64,000 nucleotides of DNA. It comes from Halomontanus rarus. GTDB lineage: Archaea > Halobacteriota > Halobacteria > Halobacteriales > Natrialbaceae. A program made the position numbers and the translations under genes. The notes under the pieces are model-generated. The model was not told the DNA's origin. It made no database searches and was given only the letters and a program-made list of their open reading frames with translations. This document shows, piece after piece, positions 52,668 to 62,251 of this stretch (within the stretch, counting starts at the first letter, position 1; every line of letters starts with the position of its first letter). The stretch spans positions 682,001 to 746,000 of the forward strand of contig NZ_CP071598.1 in assembly GCF_017357405.1 (NCBI RefSeq), read 5' to 3'.

Positions 52668-55460
52668 GTGACTGCAGGTCCATATTCTTCGGCGTCCGGT
52701 ACCGACACCGACGCCGATACTGAGACTGACACCTGTGATTTCTGTGGGCAGGAATTCTCTGGTCGCCCGATCGAAGACGACAGCGGTCCAGAGGAAGCCG
52801 ACGAAGACGAAGCGAAGACGTTCTGCTCGAGCGGTTGTCGAGTCGTCCAGACGACGCTCGGAGACGCGGACTTCGAGACGCCGGCCGACCCGGAATCTGT
52901 GGCACACGAGGTGTTTCCAGAGAGCGAGGAATCGACGACCAGCGAGCAGAACGGTGACATTCCCAGCGATTCTGGACTCGGTGAGCGTGACGGCGCCGGT
53001 ACTGACACCGCTAGTGATGACGCCGATACCGAAACCGGTGGTGACGACATCGACATCGACACCGACACCGGTGACCGCAACGGCGAAATCACCGACGAAA
53101 AGAAGGGGGACGGTCACGCGGTCACCCCCACGCGAACGTTTCTCCGAATCGACGGCATGCACTCCGCGACGTGTGAGGCGTTCCTCGAGTCCGTCGCCAC
53201 CGACCAGGACGGCGTCACCGCCGCGGAGGCGAGTTACGTTACTGAATCGATCCGTGTCGACTACGACCGAACCCGAACCTCGCCGTCAGAGCTTCGGGAC
53301 GCCTTGAGTACCGTCGGGTACACCGCGTATCTCCGCGACGATGCGGCCGGGTCCGAAATCGACGGGAACGATGCGGAGGCGACAGGATCGACGCGCCGGT
53401 CGCGGGAGATGTCCGGGATCCGAAAGCGGCGGGCCGACGACATGATGGACGCGCGGTACATTCTCGGCGTCGTCTTCGGGGCGTTCCTGATGATTCCCTA
53501 CGTCGCCTTGCTGTATCCGTCCCACCTCGCGTCGGTGTACAGCGGCGGTCCGTTACAGCACTTCGAGGGATCGTTCGTGGACGGCGGCGGCCTGCTGTTC
53601 ATGCGCGTCTACCTCGTCCTGACGGGAATCGTCCTCTACGTCACCGGAATGCCCCTGCTTCGGGGGGCGTACGTCAGTCTGAAGATGCGGCGACCGAACA
53701 CGGATCTCCTCGCCGCGATCACCATCGTCAGCGCCTACCTCTACAGTACGATCGCCGTCTTCGTCGGCGACGGCGACATTTACTACGATCTGGTGCTCGT
53801 GATCGCCGCCGTCGTGATGGGCGCAATCTTCTACGAATCGTCGATCAAACAGCGCGCGATGGATCGACTCACGGAGCTCACGATCTCGCAGGTCGACAGC
53901 GCTCGACGATACGACGCCGACGGAACGACGACCGAGGTCGACGTCGACGACCTCGAGTCGGGTGATCGCGTCCTCGTCCGGCAGGGCGAACGGATTCCAG
54001 TCGACGGCGTGCTCGCGGACGGTGGGTGTACGGTCGACGAAGCGGTCGTGACGGGCGAGTCCCTCCCGGTCTCCAAGCAGGCGGGCGACGACGTCGTCGG
54101 CGGTTCTGTCGTCACGGCCGACGCGGCCGTCGTGCGAGTCGGTGACAGGACCTCGAGCAGTATCGACCGTCTCACGACGACCGTCTGGAACCTCCAGAGT
54201 GCGGATCACGGGATTCAGCGACGGGCCGATCGACTCGCCGGGAGGGTCGCACCGGGTATCGTGGCCGGCGCTGCCCTCGTCGGTGCCGTTGCGTTCGGGC
54301 TCGGAACGAGTCCCGTCGGCTCCGTGCTGGCATCGCTGACCGTTCTCGTCGTCGCCTGCCCGTGGGCGCTCGGATTCGCGACGCCGCTGTCGATCGCGAC
54401 GAGTATCGAAGCGGCGATGGAACGCGGGATCGTCGTCTTCGACGAGACCATCTTCGAACGCCTTCGAGGTATCGACGTCGTCGTCTTCGACAAGACGGGG
54501 ACCCTGACACGAGGGCAGATGGAGGTCCTCGAGGCCGACGGACCCGACGAGCTGCTGGCGGCTGCGGGACTCCTCGAGCGTCGGGCGTCACACCCCGCTG
54601 CGGAGGCGATCGTCTCCGCGTTCGGCGAGCCGGCGACGGGAGTGGACGGGGACGTGGACGTGGGGTCCGACGGCGGCGAGAACCGAGCGGACGGCGCCGT
54701 AATAACGGACGGAGACCGGATCAGTGACTTCGAGAGCCACTCGAACGGCGTCGAGGGAACCGTCGGCGGAGAACGGATCCTCGTCGGTCACCCGGATCTC
54801 TTCGCTGAACGGGGATGGTCGGTCGACGAAGCTATCGAAACGCAGGTGCTCGAGGCTCGCGGCTTCGGCCGGTTGCCGATCGTCGTCGGTCGAAACGGGA
54901 ACGCCGAGGGGGTCGTCGTCATCGGAGACGAGCCACGAGAGGGGTGGGAAGAGACCGTCACGAGACTCCGCGAGCGCGGGATCGAGGTGATCGTGTTGAC
55001 CGGCGACGACGAGGAGGCGACGGACTTCTTCAATCGCCAGTCCGCCGTCGAGCACGTGTTCGCGGGCGTCCCGCCCGCTGGAAAGACGGCGACGATCCGG
55101 CGGTTGCGAGTCGACAATCGTGTCACGATGGTCGGTGACGGGACGAACGACGCACCAGCACTCGCCGAATCGGATCTCGGGATCTCGCTCGGCAGCGGGG
55201 CCGCACTGGCCTCCGACGCCGCCGATATCGCGATCGTCGACGACGACCTCTCGGGCGTCGAGACGGCGTTCGATCTGGCGAGTGCGGCCCGGCGCCGCGT
55301 CGATCAAAACACGGCGCTGGCGCTGGTTTACAATGCAGTCGCGATTCCACTCGCGCTCGCCGGACTGTTGAATCCCCTGTTCGCGATGGCGGCGGTCGCC
55401 GTGACCGGTCTTCTCGTCGGGGTAAACTCTTCGCGGAGTCTACTCGAGGACGAGGACTAG
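52668..55460 (+). CDS. Copper-type heavy-metal P-type ATPase
   Basis: A 930-residue P1B-type ATPase that pumps a heavy metal, likely Cu(I), across the membrane. The N-terminus has a TRASH-like cysteine set (Cys23, Cys26, Cys53, Cys57), then a long Asp/Glu/Thr repeat linker and a heavy-metal-associated domain whose GMxCxxC reads GMHSATC, so one cysteine is missing. The transmembrane CPW motif is at Cys564-Pro565 and the phosphorylation DKTGTLT at Asp608. VTGESLPVSK and VGDGTNDAPALAESDLG are the other signatures. The start is a GTG. It is longer than usual because of the acidic linkers. Confidence 0.9.
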   Translation: MTAGPYSSASGTDTDADTETDTCDFCGQEFSGRPIEDDSGPEEADEDEAKTFCSSGCRVVQTTLGDADFETPADPESVAHEVFPESEESTTSEQNGDIPSDSGLGERDGAGTDTASDDADTETGGDDIDIDTDTGDRNGEITDEKKGDGHAVTPTRTFLRIDGMHSATCEAFLESVATDQDGVTAAEASYVTESIRVDYDRTRTSPSELRDALSTVGYTAYLRDDAAGSEIDGNDAEATGSTRRSREMSGIRKRRADDMMDARYILGVVFGAFLMIPYVALLYPSHLASVYSGGPLQHFEGSFVDGGGLLFMRVYLVLTGIVLYVTGMPLLRGAYVSLKMRRPNTDLLAAITIVSAYLYSTIAVFVGDGDIYYDLVLVIAAVVMGAIFYESSIKQRAMDRLTELTISQVDSARRYDADGTTTEVDVDDLESGDRVLVRQGERIPVDGVLADGGCTVDEAVVTGESLPVSKQAGDDVVGGSVVTADAAVVRVGDRTSSSIDRLTTTVWNLQSADHGIQRRADRLAGRVAPGIVAGAALVGAVAFGLGTSPVGSVLASLTVLVVACPWALGFATPLSIATSIEAAMERGIVVFDETIFERLRGIDVVVFDKTGTLTRGQMEVLEADGPDELLAAAGLLERRASHPAAEAIVSAFGEPATGVDGDVDVGSDGGENRADGAVITDGDRISDFESHSNGVEGTVGGERILVGHPDLFAERGWSVDEAIETQVLEARGFGRLPIVVGRNGNAEGVVVIGDEPREGWEETVTRLRERGIEVIVLTGDDEEATDFFNRQSAVEHVFAGVPPAGKTATIRRLRVDNRVTMVGDGTNDAPALAESDLGISLGSGAALASDAADIAIVDDDLSGVETAFDLASAARRRVDQNTALALVYNAVAIPLALAGLLNPLFAMAAVAVTGLLVGVNSSRSLLEDED
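52690..53090 (+). repeat. Hexamer-like acidic repeats in the ATPase N-terminus
   Basis: Two blocks, 52697-52732 and about 53000-53090, repeat variants of GACACCGA and encode Asp/Thr/Glu-rich linkers (DTDADTETDT, DIDIDTDTGD). Likely variable in length. Confidence 0.6.
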
Positions 55461-55538
55461 CAGTTCACTCACCAGCGTCGTCTCGCCTACTCTCCTGCGT
55501 CGTCTTCTCCGGTTTACTTCTCTCGCTCATCGCTCGCC

Positions 55539-56915
55539 TCACGCGTGCGCGCGCTCGTCCATCATGGCTGCGGCCGTCTCGGCCCAGCCGCCCCAGTGGA
55601 ACCCGACGACGACCACGGCGGCCCAGCAGATGTAACTGAGCACGATTCCCACGTAGATGCCCGGCAATCCGTAGCCGAGCGGAATACTCGCGACGTACGA
55701 AAAACCGAGCATGAACGCGAAGGTACCGACGAAACGGGCGTAGAACGGCGTCCGGGTATCGCCCGCGCCCCGCAAGGTCCCGGCGAGCGGGAAGAAGATC
55801 CCGAAGCAGACCATCGAGACGCCGAAGACGCGAGTGAAGTCGACGGCGTATCCGATCGTGGTCGGATCTTGCGTGAAGATTCGAACCAGTGGCTCGGCGG
55901 CGACGACCAGGGCGACGCCGGCACAGCCGAGCGTGATAACGCCGAGGACCAGGATGGCCTGTCCGGCCGAACGAGCGCCCTCCGGGTCGCCTTCACCCAA
56001 TGTCTGTCCGACGATGATGCTCGCGGCGGTACTGAACGACCGGTAGAGGGGGCCGGTGAGCTGTTGGTAGATCCGCCGACCGATGTGGTAGGCCGCGTTG
56101 ACTTCGGTTCCGAAGAGCAACAACAGGGCGTTGAACGGAAAGTTCGCGATCGAGGTGCTCATTCCCTCGGCGAAGTTCGGCACGCTGACCGCGACGAGCT
56201 GTCGGGTGATGGTGAGGTCCCTCGAGCGAGCGAGTGACGCGAGCGAGAGGTCCGTTCGATCGCTCGCGATCGCCGCCGTTATCGCGATCGCTTCGACCGT
56301 TCGGCTGATCGCGGTGGCGATTCCGACGCCGACGATGCCGAGTTCTGGGAGCGTCCAGACGCCGAGACCCAGTCCGACGGTCGTCAGGATGTTGAGCACG
56401 TTCGCGCCCCCGTTGACGAGCATCGGGGTCTGCGTGTCGCCGGTTCCCTGTAACGAGCGCGCGCCGACGAGGCCGACGATCCGCATCGGTGCCGCGACGA
56501 AGACGATCGTCAGGTACGCGCCGCCGAGGCGGACGACCTCGGATTCGGCACCGAGGGCTGCGACGAGGGTCGGCCCGAACAGGAGGCCGACGAGGACGAA
56601 CGGTATCCCGCAGCAAAATCCGATCAGGAGCGCCTGCGTGATCGCCCGATCGCGGGTCAATTCCGCTCCGCGGCCGGTGTCCTGACTGGAGAGAGCGATC
56701 GCTCCGGTCCCGAGCCCCAGCCCGATCCGCAACGGAATCTGTGCGTAGAGATCGGCGAGGCCAACTGCGGCGACCGCCGCCGGCGAGAACAGCCCGGTGA
56801 CGACGATGTCGACGGTTCGCATCAGCGTGTTGAGCGTCTGCTGAACCGCGATCGGCCAGCCGAGCGAGATCGTTCGTCCCCAGATTTCGATTAAGCGCTC
56901 TCTACATCCGGTCAT
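55539..56915 (-). CDS. MATE-family efflux transporter
   Basis: A 458-residue membrane protein of the multidrug and toxic compound extrusion family, with about 12 hydrophobic helices in two halves. Signatures are GWPIAVQQTLNTLMRTVDIV, GRGAELTRDRAI, GARSLQGTGDTQTPMLVNG and its counterpart in the second half GTLRGAGDTRTPFYARF. It would exchange Na+ or H+ for an organic cation or metabolite. It is convergent with the ATPase gene; the substrate is unknown. Confidence 0.9.
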   Translation of the reverse strand: MTGCRERLIEIWGRTISLGWPIAVQQTLNTLMRTVDIVVTGLFSPAAVAAVGLADLYAQIPLRIGLGLGTGAIALSSQDTGRGAELTRDRAITQALLIGFCCGIPFVLVGLLFGPTLVAALGAESEVVRLGGAYLTIVFVAAPMRIVGLVGARSLQGTGDTQTPMLVNGGANVLNILTTVGLGLGVWTLPELGIVGVGIATAISRTVEAIAITAAIASDRTDLSLASLARSRDLTITRQLVAVSVPNFAEGMSTSIANFPFNALLLLFGTEVNAAYHIGRRIYQQLTGPLYRSFSTAASIIVGQTLGEGDPEGARSAGQAILVLGVITLGCAGVALVVAAEPLVRIFTQDPTTIGYAVDFTRVFGVSMVCFGIFFPLAGTLRGAGDTRTPFYARFVGTFAFMLGFSYVASIPLGYGLPGIYVGIVLSYICWAAVVVVGFHWGGWAETAAAMMDERAHA

Positions 56916-57065
56916 CTATCCGTTCGAACGGGTACCGGACACAGGTACAATTGTGTGCCGATCGGAAGTACTCGGTGCCGGTTGTGTCGGACCTTCTCCG
57001 TCTTCACCGTCTCCCCGGACCGGTTGACAGTCCGTACTATCGTGTAGGGAGTTCTTACGGAAAAT

Positions 57066-57671
57066 CAAGGAGAAAGCCCCGTGCTTTAGCGCGGGGATGA
57101 ATCCAACAACTCCTCAACAACCGACATTATCATGTAGTCCGGCATCGAACGTAGTAGTAAGCCAATCGCGTAAAGTATCAATCGGAAGACTCGGGGTCTC
57201 TTCCCGCCGATACGGACGGTTTCACGCCCACCACCTCGGTTCACAACGAAGTGGGGAATACGTGGTTGAGACTCGTTCGCCGTCCTCACAGAACCCGTAG
57301 CCCCGCTGGAATCGGGTGGTAACGCTCGTGTACGGGAGGGGGTGACGGCTTAACCAAAACACGCCCCATTCGCGGTTGCACTTCGCCACACTCGGCGTGG
57401 CGGAGTACGGTCGATGGCACGGCCCGTGTCGTCCCCGTCGAAACGATGGGGGCGAATCTCCGCGTTCGCACAGTCCGTTTAGGACTGGGCGTGGGGAGCG
57501 CCACAAGCAGGGGCGACTCGCAAGGAGTCGGCGTCACCACGCGCTCACCTCCCTGACGTGGAGCGCACGAACCCGGTACTCCCTTCATGGGAGGAAGTTG
57601 CCCTCAGGGGTTTGGGAACGACCCGATGCCCCACGCGGGAATCCTCGCCCTTCAGGGCGGGGAGGATGTCA
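57066..57671. mobile_element. IS200/IS605 (IS1341-like) remnant or small derivative
   Basis: A 0.6-kb segment bounded by two hairpins of the type found at haloarchaeal IS200/IS605 ends. The left one is GCCCCGTGC TTTA GCGCGGGG (57076-57096), the right one CCTCGCCC TTCA GGGCGGGG (57643-57662) followed by AGGATGTCA. The interior has several frames, none long enough for TnpB or TnpA and none with a clear catalytic motif. It is therefore a decayed or non-autonomous element. No gene is called inside. Confidence 0.5.
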
Positions 57672-57992
57672 ATGGTCGCAGGACGATTTCGGTTCCGGAT
57701 TTGGATTCGGATTCGGACGCATCGTCTCGAGGCCCGCCGAGACCGATGGAGAGCCGTTCGAGCCGATGCCAGCGCGGTGATGCGTCTCCCGTTCGGTCGG
57801 TGGTACCGAGACCGTGATCGGCGGCGATGAACGTGGCGGAGACGGCCTGTCTGGGGTACGTCGAGATATACGGTCGCACCGATCGCGCGGCCACACGAGT
57901 TGTTCGCATCTACAGTGGACGGCCAACGAGTCGGCCGGATCCGGCCGTCGAATTCGGTGAGCCAGAGCCACGCGGCTTACGACCGGCTCTCG
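57672..57992. other. Non-coding stretch between IS remnant and PadR gene
   Basis: 321 bp. A repetitive TTCGGATT/CGGATT run is seen near 57690-57720. I see no gene or RNA. Confidence 0.35.
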
Positions 57993-58268
57993 TCAGAAGT
58001 CGACGTACTGAGACTCCCACTCGCGCCGCTCGTGAATGCGCGCTTCTCCGGCGTCCGTAATCGCGTAGTAATTGGTTCGCCGGTCGAGTTGCCCCTTCTC
58101 GACGAGTTCCTTGTTGACCAAGGTATCGAGGTTCGGATAGAGTCGACCGTGATTGATCTCGGAATCGTAGTACTTCTCGGCTTCCTCTTTGACTGTTTGG
58201 CCAGACGGTTGGTCGGCACCTGCGATGACGTACAGCAGGTCTCGCTGAAACCCGGTCAGATCCTCCAT
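57993..58268 (-). CDS. PadR-family transcriptional regulator
   Basis: A 91-residue winged-helix protein of the PadR type common in haloarchaea. It starts MEDLTGFQRDLLYVIAGADQ, followed by the recognition region INHGRLYPNLDTLVNKELVE and the wing RRTNYYAITDAGE. It lacks the C-terminal dimer domain of long PadR proteins. Its target is unknown; the nearest gene upstream is the PfkB gene on the same strand, whose stop is 247 bp away. Confidence 0.88.
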   Translation of the reverse strand: MEDLTGFQRDLLYVIAGADQPSGQTVKEEAEKYYDSEINHGRLYPNLDTLVNKELVEKGQLDRRTNYYAITDAGEARIHERREWESQYVDF

Positions 58269-58515
58269 ATTTCAATCACACGCACAATGCATCTGTCCGA
58301 CTATTTGTTATCCATCTCGTACAATTCGTTCGCGTTGCGTACCGTTCTTTGTCGCATTTCATACTCCGATTGCGACATATTTTCAACTGATAATTTGGAA
58401 CTATGAGAGTCTGACGAGAAACGGTCCAGCCGCATTCGACTCGAGGACTTCCGACGCCGACGGCGATCCGTGGAACCGATAGCAGATCGGGTGCCTCCGA
58501 CGATTCGGGACGGAC

Positions 58516-59613
58516 TCAGTTCTCCGACCGTCGATCGAGGTACGACGATAGTGCTTCCGGATCTCCCGTCTCGGCCGTCTCGACGTAGTACGTCGCACAG
58601 AGATTACCGAGTGCGAGCGCTTCGGTCCAGTCCCACTCGCGTGCCCGTGCGACCGCGACGGCGGCACTGAACCGATCACCGGCACCCGTTCGTCGACGTG
58701 GTTCCGCCGCGTCGAGGGTAGGGACGACGATTTCGTCCCCGGATTCGGTCTTCGTCTCGGTTTCAACCTCGGTCTCGATCTCGGTCTCGATCTCTGTCTC
58801 AATTTCGGCTTCGGCCGGCGCGACGACCGCCCTGTCTGACGCGTGCAGGACGGCACCCGAAATATCGGCCACAGTGCGTACCTCGGCGAGGCGCTCGCGA
58901 TCGGTCTTCGCTTCGATATCGGTGGCCTCCGCCGTATATTCGAGTTCTTCGGGGTTGACGCTGTAGACGACGTCGAACGCCGACTCGAGCTCGCCGAGCG
59001 TCTCGAGTAGTTCCGAGACGGCTCCTCGAGATCGATTTTTCACCGGCCCCGGATCGAGGACGAAGGTTCCGCCGTCGACCGTCTCGACCGCGAGTTCGGA
59101 GAGCGCAGCCGTCAGTCCCTCGAGTGACGCCCAGTTACCACAGCAGACGACGTCGGCCGACAGCGGATCTCGAGCCGACGGGCTCACGGTCCGGAGGTCG
59201 GCCAGCGACCAGCTGTCGATGTCGGCCGACGTGCGAGCGAAGACGAGATCGTCGTCGTCGAACGGATACACGTCGATCCGTGAGGGCTCACCCATCGACA
59301 GGGTTTCGAACGGGAGTTCGTCGAACACCGGATCGTCGAGGTGGCCGACGACCGTCGTCTCCTCCCCGAGCGCGTGTGTCTGGATGGCCATGTTGGGTGC
59401 CTGACCGCCCGGTTCTCGCGACTCGCGCTCGATCGAAATCGACGTGAGGTCGCCGCTCGCGATCAGTTTCCCGAACGTTTCACGGTCGGTGATCCGCTCG
59501 CCGTGTTCGTCGAAGACGGTGTAGTAGGTATCGACGCTCCCGTCGGGAAACGTCGTCACGCGCACCTGCGTGTCGTCGCTCGTGAATCGGTCGACGAGCC
59601 TACCGTATGCCAT
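58516..59613 (-). CDS. PfkB-family carbohydrate kinase
   Basis: A 365-residue sugar/nucleoside kinase of the ribokinase fold. The N-terminus has a beta-lid segment and the substrate region EPGGQAPNMAIQTHALGE; the C-terminal ATP/anion-hole motif reads RRRTGAGDRFSAAVAVA, close to the usual DTxGAGD with the catalytic Asp. A Glu-Thr/Ile repeat (about residues 268-290, EIETEIETEIETEVETETKT) interrupts the fold. ATG 59613 (MAYGRLVDRF) is chosen over 59646 because the upstream residues look unrelated. Substrate unknown. Upstream lie two origin-box-like repeats. Confidence 0.85.
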   Translation of the reverse strand: MAYGRLVDRFTSDDTQVRVTTFPDGSVDTYYTVFDEHGERITDRETFGKLIASGDLTSISIERESREPGGQAPNMAIQTHALGEETTVVGHLDDPVFDELPFETLSMGEPSRIDVYPFDDDDLVFARTSADIDSWSLADLRTVSPSARDPLSADVVCCGNWASLEGLTAALSELAVETVDGGTFVLDPGPVKNRSRGAVSELLETLGELESAFDVVYSVNPEELEYTAEATDIEAKTDRERLAEVRTVADISGAVLHASDRAVVAPAEAEIETEIETEIETEVETETKTESGDEIVVPTLDAAEPRRRTGAGDRFSAAVAVARAREWDWTEALALGNLCATYYVETAETGDPEALSSYLDRRSEN

Positions 59614-60164
59614 ATTCAACGAAACGAGTACACGGGCAAAAATCACCTGTTTGCAACGTCCGTCACTCGAGTCGACCGGCGGGGAACTCGTTCTCCTGCG
59701 TTCTCTTTCTCGCCGATTACACTCTTGATGAGGGGTGTGCTTTCACTCTTGAGCGGGGGTGTTTCGGTCGTTGCGTCTGACGGTGTCTCTCGACACACCA
59801 CCCTTCGAGAGACGGTCGAGTGCTACCGCTTCGGTCGCACTCTGCTCGATTCGTCTGTGGTTCGAGACAGGGGCCCCGTCCCCAGATTTCGGAATTCCTC
59901 CCGTAAACCCCGCTCTCTTGTCGCCGATACTGATGTGAACACTGTCGAGTCGTCCCTCTCTCGTCTCTCCCGATGAACGTACTCGATCCCCACGAACCGA
60001 GCGGTGAATCCGATGTCGTATCTCTCTAGTATAGCCTGTCATTCATGAACCAATGAATACAATCAGAATATATTAAAAATACCATGAACGTCCACTCCAG
60101 CCCTTAATCAGTATGTGAAATTCGGCAAAATACGGAAATACCTTTGATCGTGTTTATAGATTAA
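59614..60164. other. Intergenic region with tandem origin-box-like repeats
   Basis: A 551-bp divergent gap. It contains two box-like repeats at 59717-59764 and otherwise no gene. An AT-rich patch lies at 60050-60165 before the acyltransferase-like gene. Confidence 0.5.
59717..59764 (-). repeat. Two tandem origin-recognition-box-like repeats
   Basis: The plus strand reads TTACACTCTTGATGAGGGGT plus GTGC, then TTTCACTCTTGAGCGGGGGT plus GTTTC; both are the reverse complement of the box consensus, 24 bp centre to centre. They are 8 kb from the origin boxes at 50.8-51.7 kb. Confidence 0.75.
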
Positions 60165-61268
60165 ATGGGACAGCGAACTGTCAGCAGCACTCGGTCGAAC
60201 ACTGATCTGAACGTCGCCGAGACGGTCCGGACGATTTCGGAAACGCAATCCGGCCTCGAGGTGAACGTCGCCGAGACGATCACCGCAGTGAACAAATCCC
60301 AGTGGAACGGAGTCGTCGACCGATCGACCCGCGGCAGCGTCTTCCATCGATACGAGTGGATCGACGCGATCGAAACCGGATTGGATTCCGCGCCGAAACA
60401 TATCGTCGTCAAAAAGGACGGGAACACCATCGGCGTGTTCCCGAACTTCGTCGTCGGAATCGAAAACACGCCGTTTCGTCGCCTCACGTCTATCTATCCC
60501 GGTTTCGGGGGGCCGCTGGTGACGACGGACGTCTCGGAGGCGCTCCCGCTCCTGATCGATGCCGTTCCGAAGCTCTGTTCCGGACGAACGATCCTCCACG
60601 AGATCCGGGCGCTCGACATGAGTTATCTTCGATACAACGACGCGATTCAGCGCCACGGCTATCGACCGATCCGGACGGGGTGTCGGTTCCAGCTAAATCT
60701 CGATAAGGGGTACGACGCGATACTCGACGGGATGAGTTCCTCTCGACGACGGGGCATCGAAAAGGGGCGCGAACACGACTACGAACTCGTCGAAGAAGAA
60801 CCGACGGTCGCGAACTTCGAACGATTCCACCGGGTGTACGAACAGCACATGGACCGCGTCGGCGGGCAGGCGTTTCCGATGGCCTTCTTCGAGAAGTTAC
60901 TCGAAATGAAATCGAAACTCCTGTTGGTCACCCTTCGGATCGACGGCGAGTACGCCGGTGGGATGCTCGAGTTGTGCAACGACGAGCAGTCGGCCGTCCA
61001 CGGATTCATCGCTTCGATCCCCCAGGAGTACTTCGAGTACCACGCGTCGGAACTCCTCTACGATTACGTAATCCGGTGGGGAATCGAGAACGGCTACGAG
61101 ACCTACGACCTCGGAGACACGGGAACGGACTTCGAAGACGGGGTGTTCCGGTTCAAGGAAGGCTTCGGCGGACAACTGGTCCCCAACCTCTTCTGGGAGC
61201 GTGGGTTCGGCATCAGATGGAAACTGTTCCAGGCCGGTCGATCGATGTACTGGCGACACTACAAGTAG
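60165..61268 (+). CDS. GNAT/FemAB-like acyltransferase
   Basis: A 367-residue protein with the double-GNAT architecture of FemAB-like or BioF2-like acyltransferases. Segments are SVFHRYEWIDAIETGLDSAP near the start, LTSIYPGFGGPL, MSSSRRRGIEKGREHDYEL, and the late YDYVIRWGIENGYETYDLG with FKEGFGGQLV. This pattern occurs in haloarchaeal exopolysaccharide or cell-surface clusters. No signal or membrane segment. The exact substrate is unknown. Confidence 0.8.
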   Translation: MGQRTVSSTRSNTDLNVAETVRTISETQSGLEVNVAETITAVNKSQWNGVVDRSTRGSVFHRYEWIDAIETGLDSAPKHIVVKKDGNTIGVFPNFVVGIENTPFRRLTSIYPGFGGPLVTTDVSEALPLLIDAVPKLCSGRTILHEIRALDMSYLRYNDAIQRHGYRPIRTGCRFQLNLDKGYDAILDGMSSSRRRGIEKGREHDYELVEEEPTVANFERFHRVYEQHMDRVGGQAFPMAFFEKLLEMKSKLLLVTLRIDGEYAGGMLELCNDEQSAVHGFIASIPQEYFEYHASELLYDYVIRWGIENGYETYDLGDTGTDFEDGVFRFKEGFGGQLVPNLFWERGFGIRWKLFQAGRSMYWRHYK

Positions 61269-61316
61269 CAGCGGACGCCTCGAGTCGGCTTCCGGATGGT
61301 GCGGCAGGTCACGTTC

Positions 61317-61383
61317 GCACTCATACTTACACTCACACTCACACTCATACTTACTTTCACATTTACACTCACATTCACACTCT
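61317..61383. repeat. Hexamer-type tandem repeat (ACTCAC-like)
   Basis: About eleven units of ACTCAC with ACTTAC and ATTTAC variants, between the stops of two convergent genes. It could form a pyrimidine/purine asymmetric tract; it is a microsatellite, not a CRISPR array, since there are no spacers. Confidence 0.8.
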
Positions 61384-61386
61384 CGA

Positions 61387-62082
61387 CTACGTGCTAAACA
61401 GCAACGAGAGGAGTTTGCGTTCGGCGGTTCGCAGATGTTGGAAGAAGGTCGCGGGCGTGACGTCGAGTTCCTCCGCGAGTTCGTCGCCGGATTTCTCGCG
61501 GGGCCAGTCGTAGTACCCTCGCATGTAGGCCAGCATGAGGACCTCGTGTTGACGGGTCGTCAGCATGTGAACGGTCATCTCCCGAAGTTCGTGACACTGA
61601 AATCGTGGCATTGGGTAGTCTTTCTGCCGACGGGCGACCATCTCCATCGACGGATACGCGTCCTGAAATCGATCGATAACCGTGCTCGCGGAGTATCCCG
61701 CCGGGATTTCGGCGACGATGTGAGCGACGCCATCTTCGCTCCCCAGCTCCGTCGGGATGGCTCCAGCGTCGGTCAAACTGACGACGAAAAACGCTCCCGA
61801 ACCGCTGATGCGGAATTCGACGATCACGCTTTCGTCGGTCTCGCTGACGACTCGCGCGTCGTATCCCTCGTAGCCGCGAGCGAACTCGAGAATCTCTGTC
61901 GAGGAGGCACCGGTAATCCGTTGAAAGACGGTGTAGGCGTCGTCGCTGCGCGGTAGTATCTGCAGGAGTTCCGCTTTACACCCCGTCTCCGATGAAAGCG
62001 CGGCTAACGGGTACTGTGAATCGTCGACCAGAAACTCGACTTCGACTATCTGTTCGGTGGCGGTTCCATCAGACGAACTCAC
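61387..62082 (-). CDS. HTH-10 (Bat-like) transcriptional regulator
   Basis: A 231-residue member of the haloarchaeal bacterioopsin-activator-like family. The C-terminal HTH_10 domain is clear: LTTRQHEVLMLAYMRGYYDW, PREKSGDELAEELDVTPATF, FQHLRTAERKLLSLLF. The N-terminal part has the GAF/Bat-associated-like EFLVDDSQYPLAALSSETG segment typical of ligand-sensing members. It lacks the PAS-GAF stretch of long Bat proteins. The regulon is unknown. Confidence 0.9.
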   Translation of the reverse strand: MSSSDGTATEQIVEVEFLVDDSQYPLAALSSETGCKAELLQILPRSDDAYTVFQRITGASSTEILEFARGYEGYDARVVSETDESVIVEFRISGSGAFFVVSLTDAGAIPTELGSEDGVAHIVAEIPAGYSASTVIDRFQDAYPSMEMVARRQKDYPMPRFQCHELREMTVHMLTTRQHEVLMLAYMRGYYDWPREKSGDELAEELDVTPATFFQHLRTAERKLLSLLFST

Positions 62083-62251
62083 GGTCGAGGAGACGAGAGC
62101 GGTAGGTTTACGTATTACCGTCTAATACCCGCACGCGAATCAAGCAAATAAGTAACTCCCTTCCCCATACAGTTTTTCGAGACACGCTGACCACGGCGCT
62201 CTCCAAAGTAACAGAACGAGATACAAGTAATTAAGCGCGTGCGACGACTCG

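Noticed and set aside
61317..61383. Possible CRISPR array
   Set aside because: The units are six bases with no spacers; it is a microsatellite.
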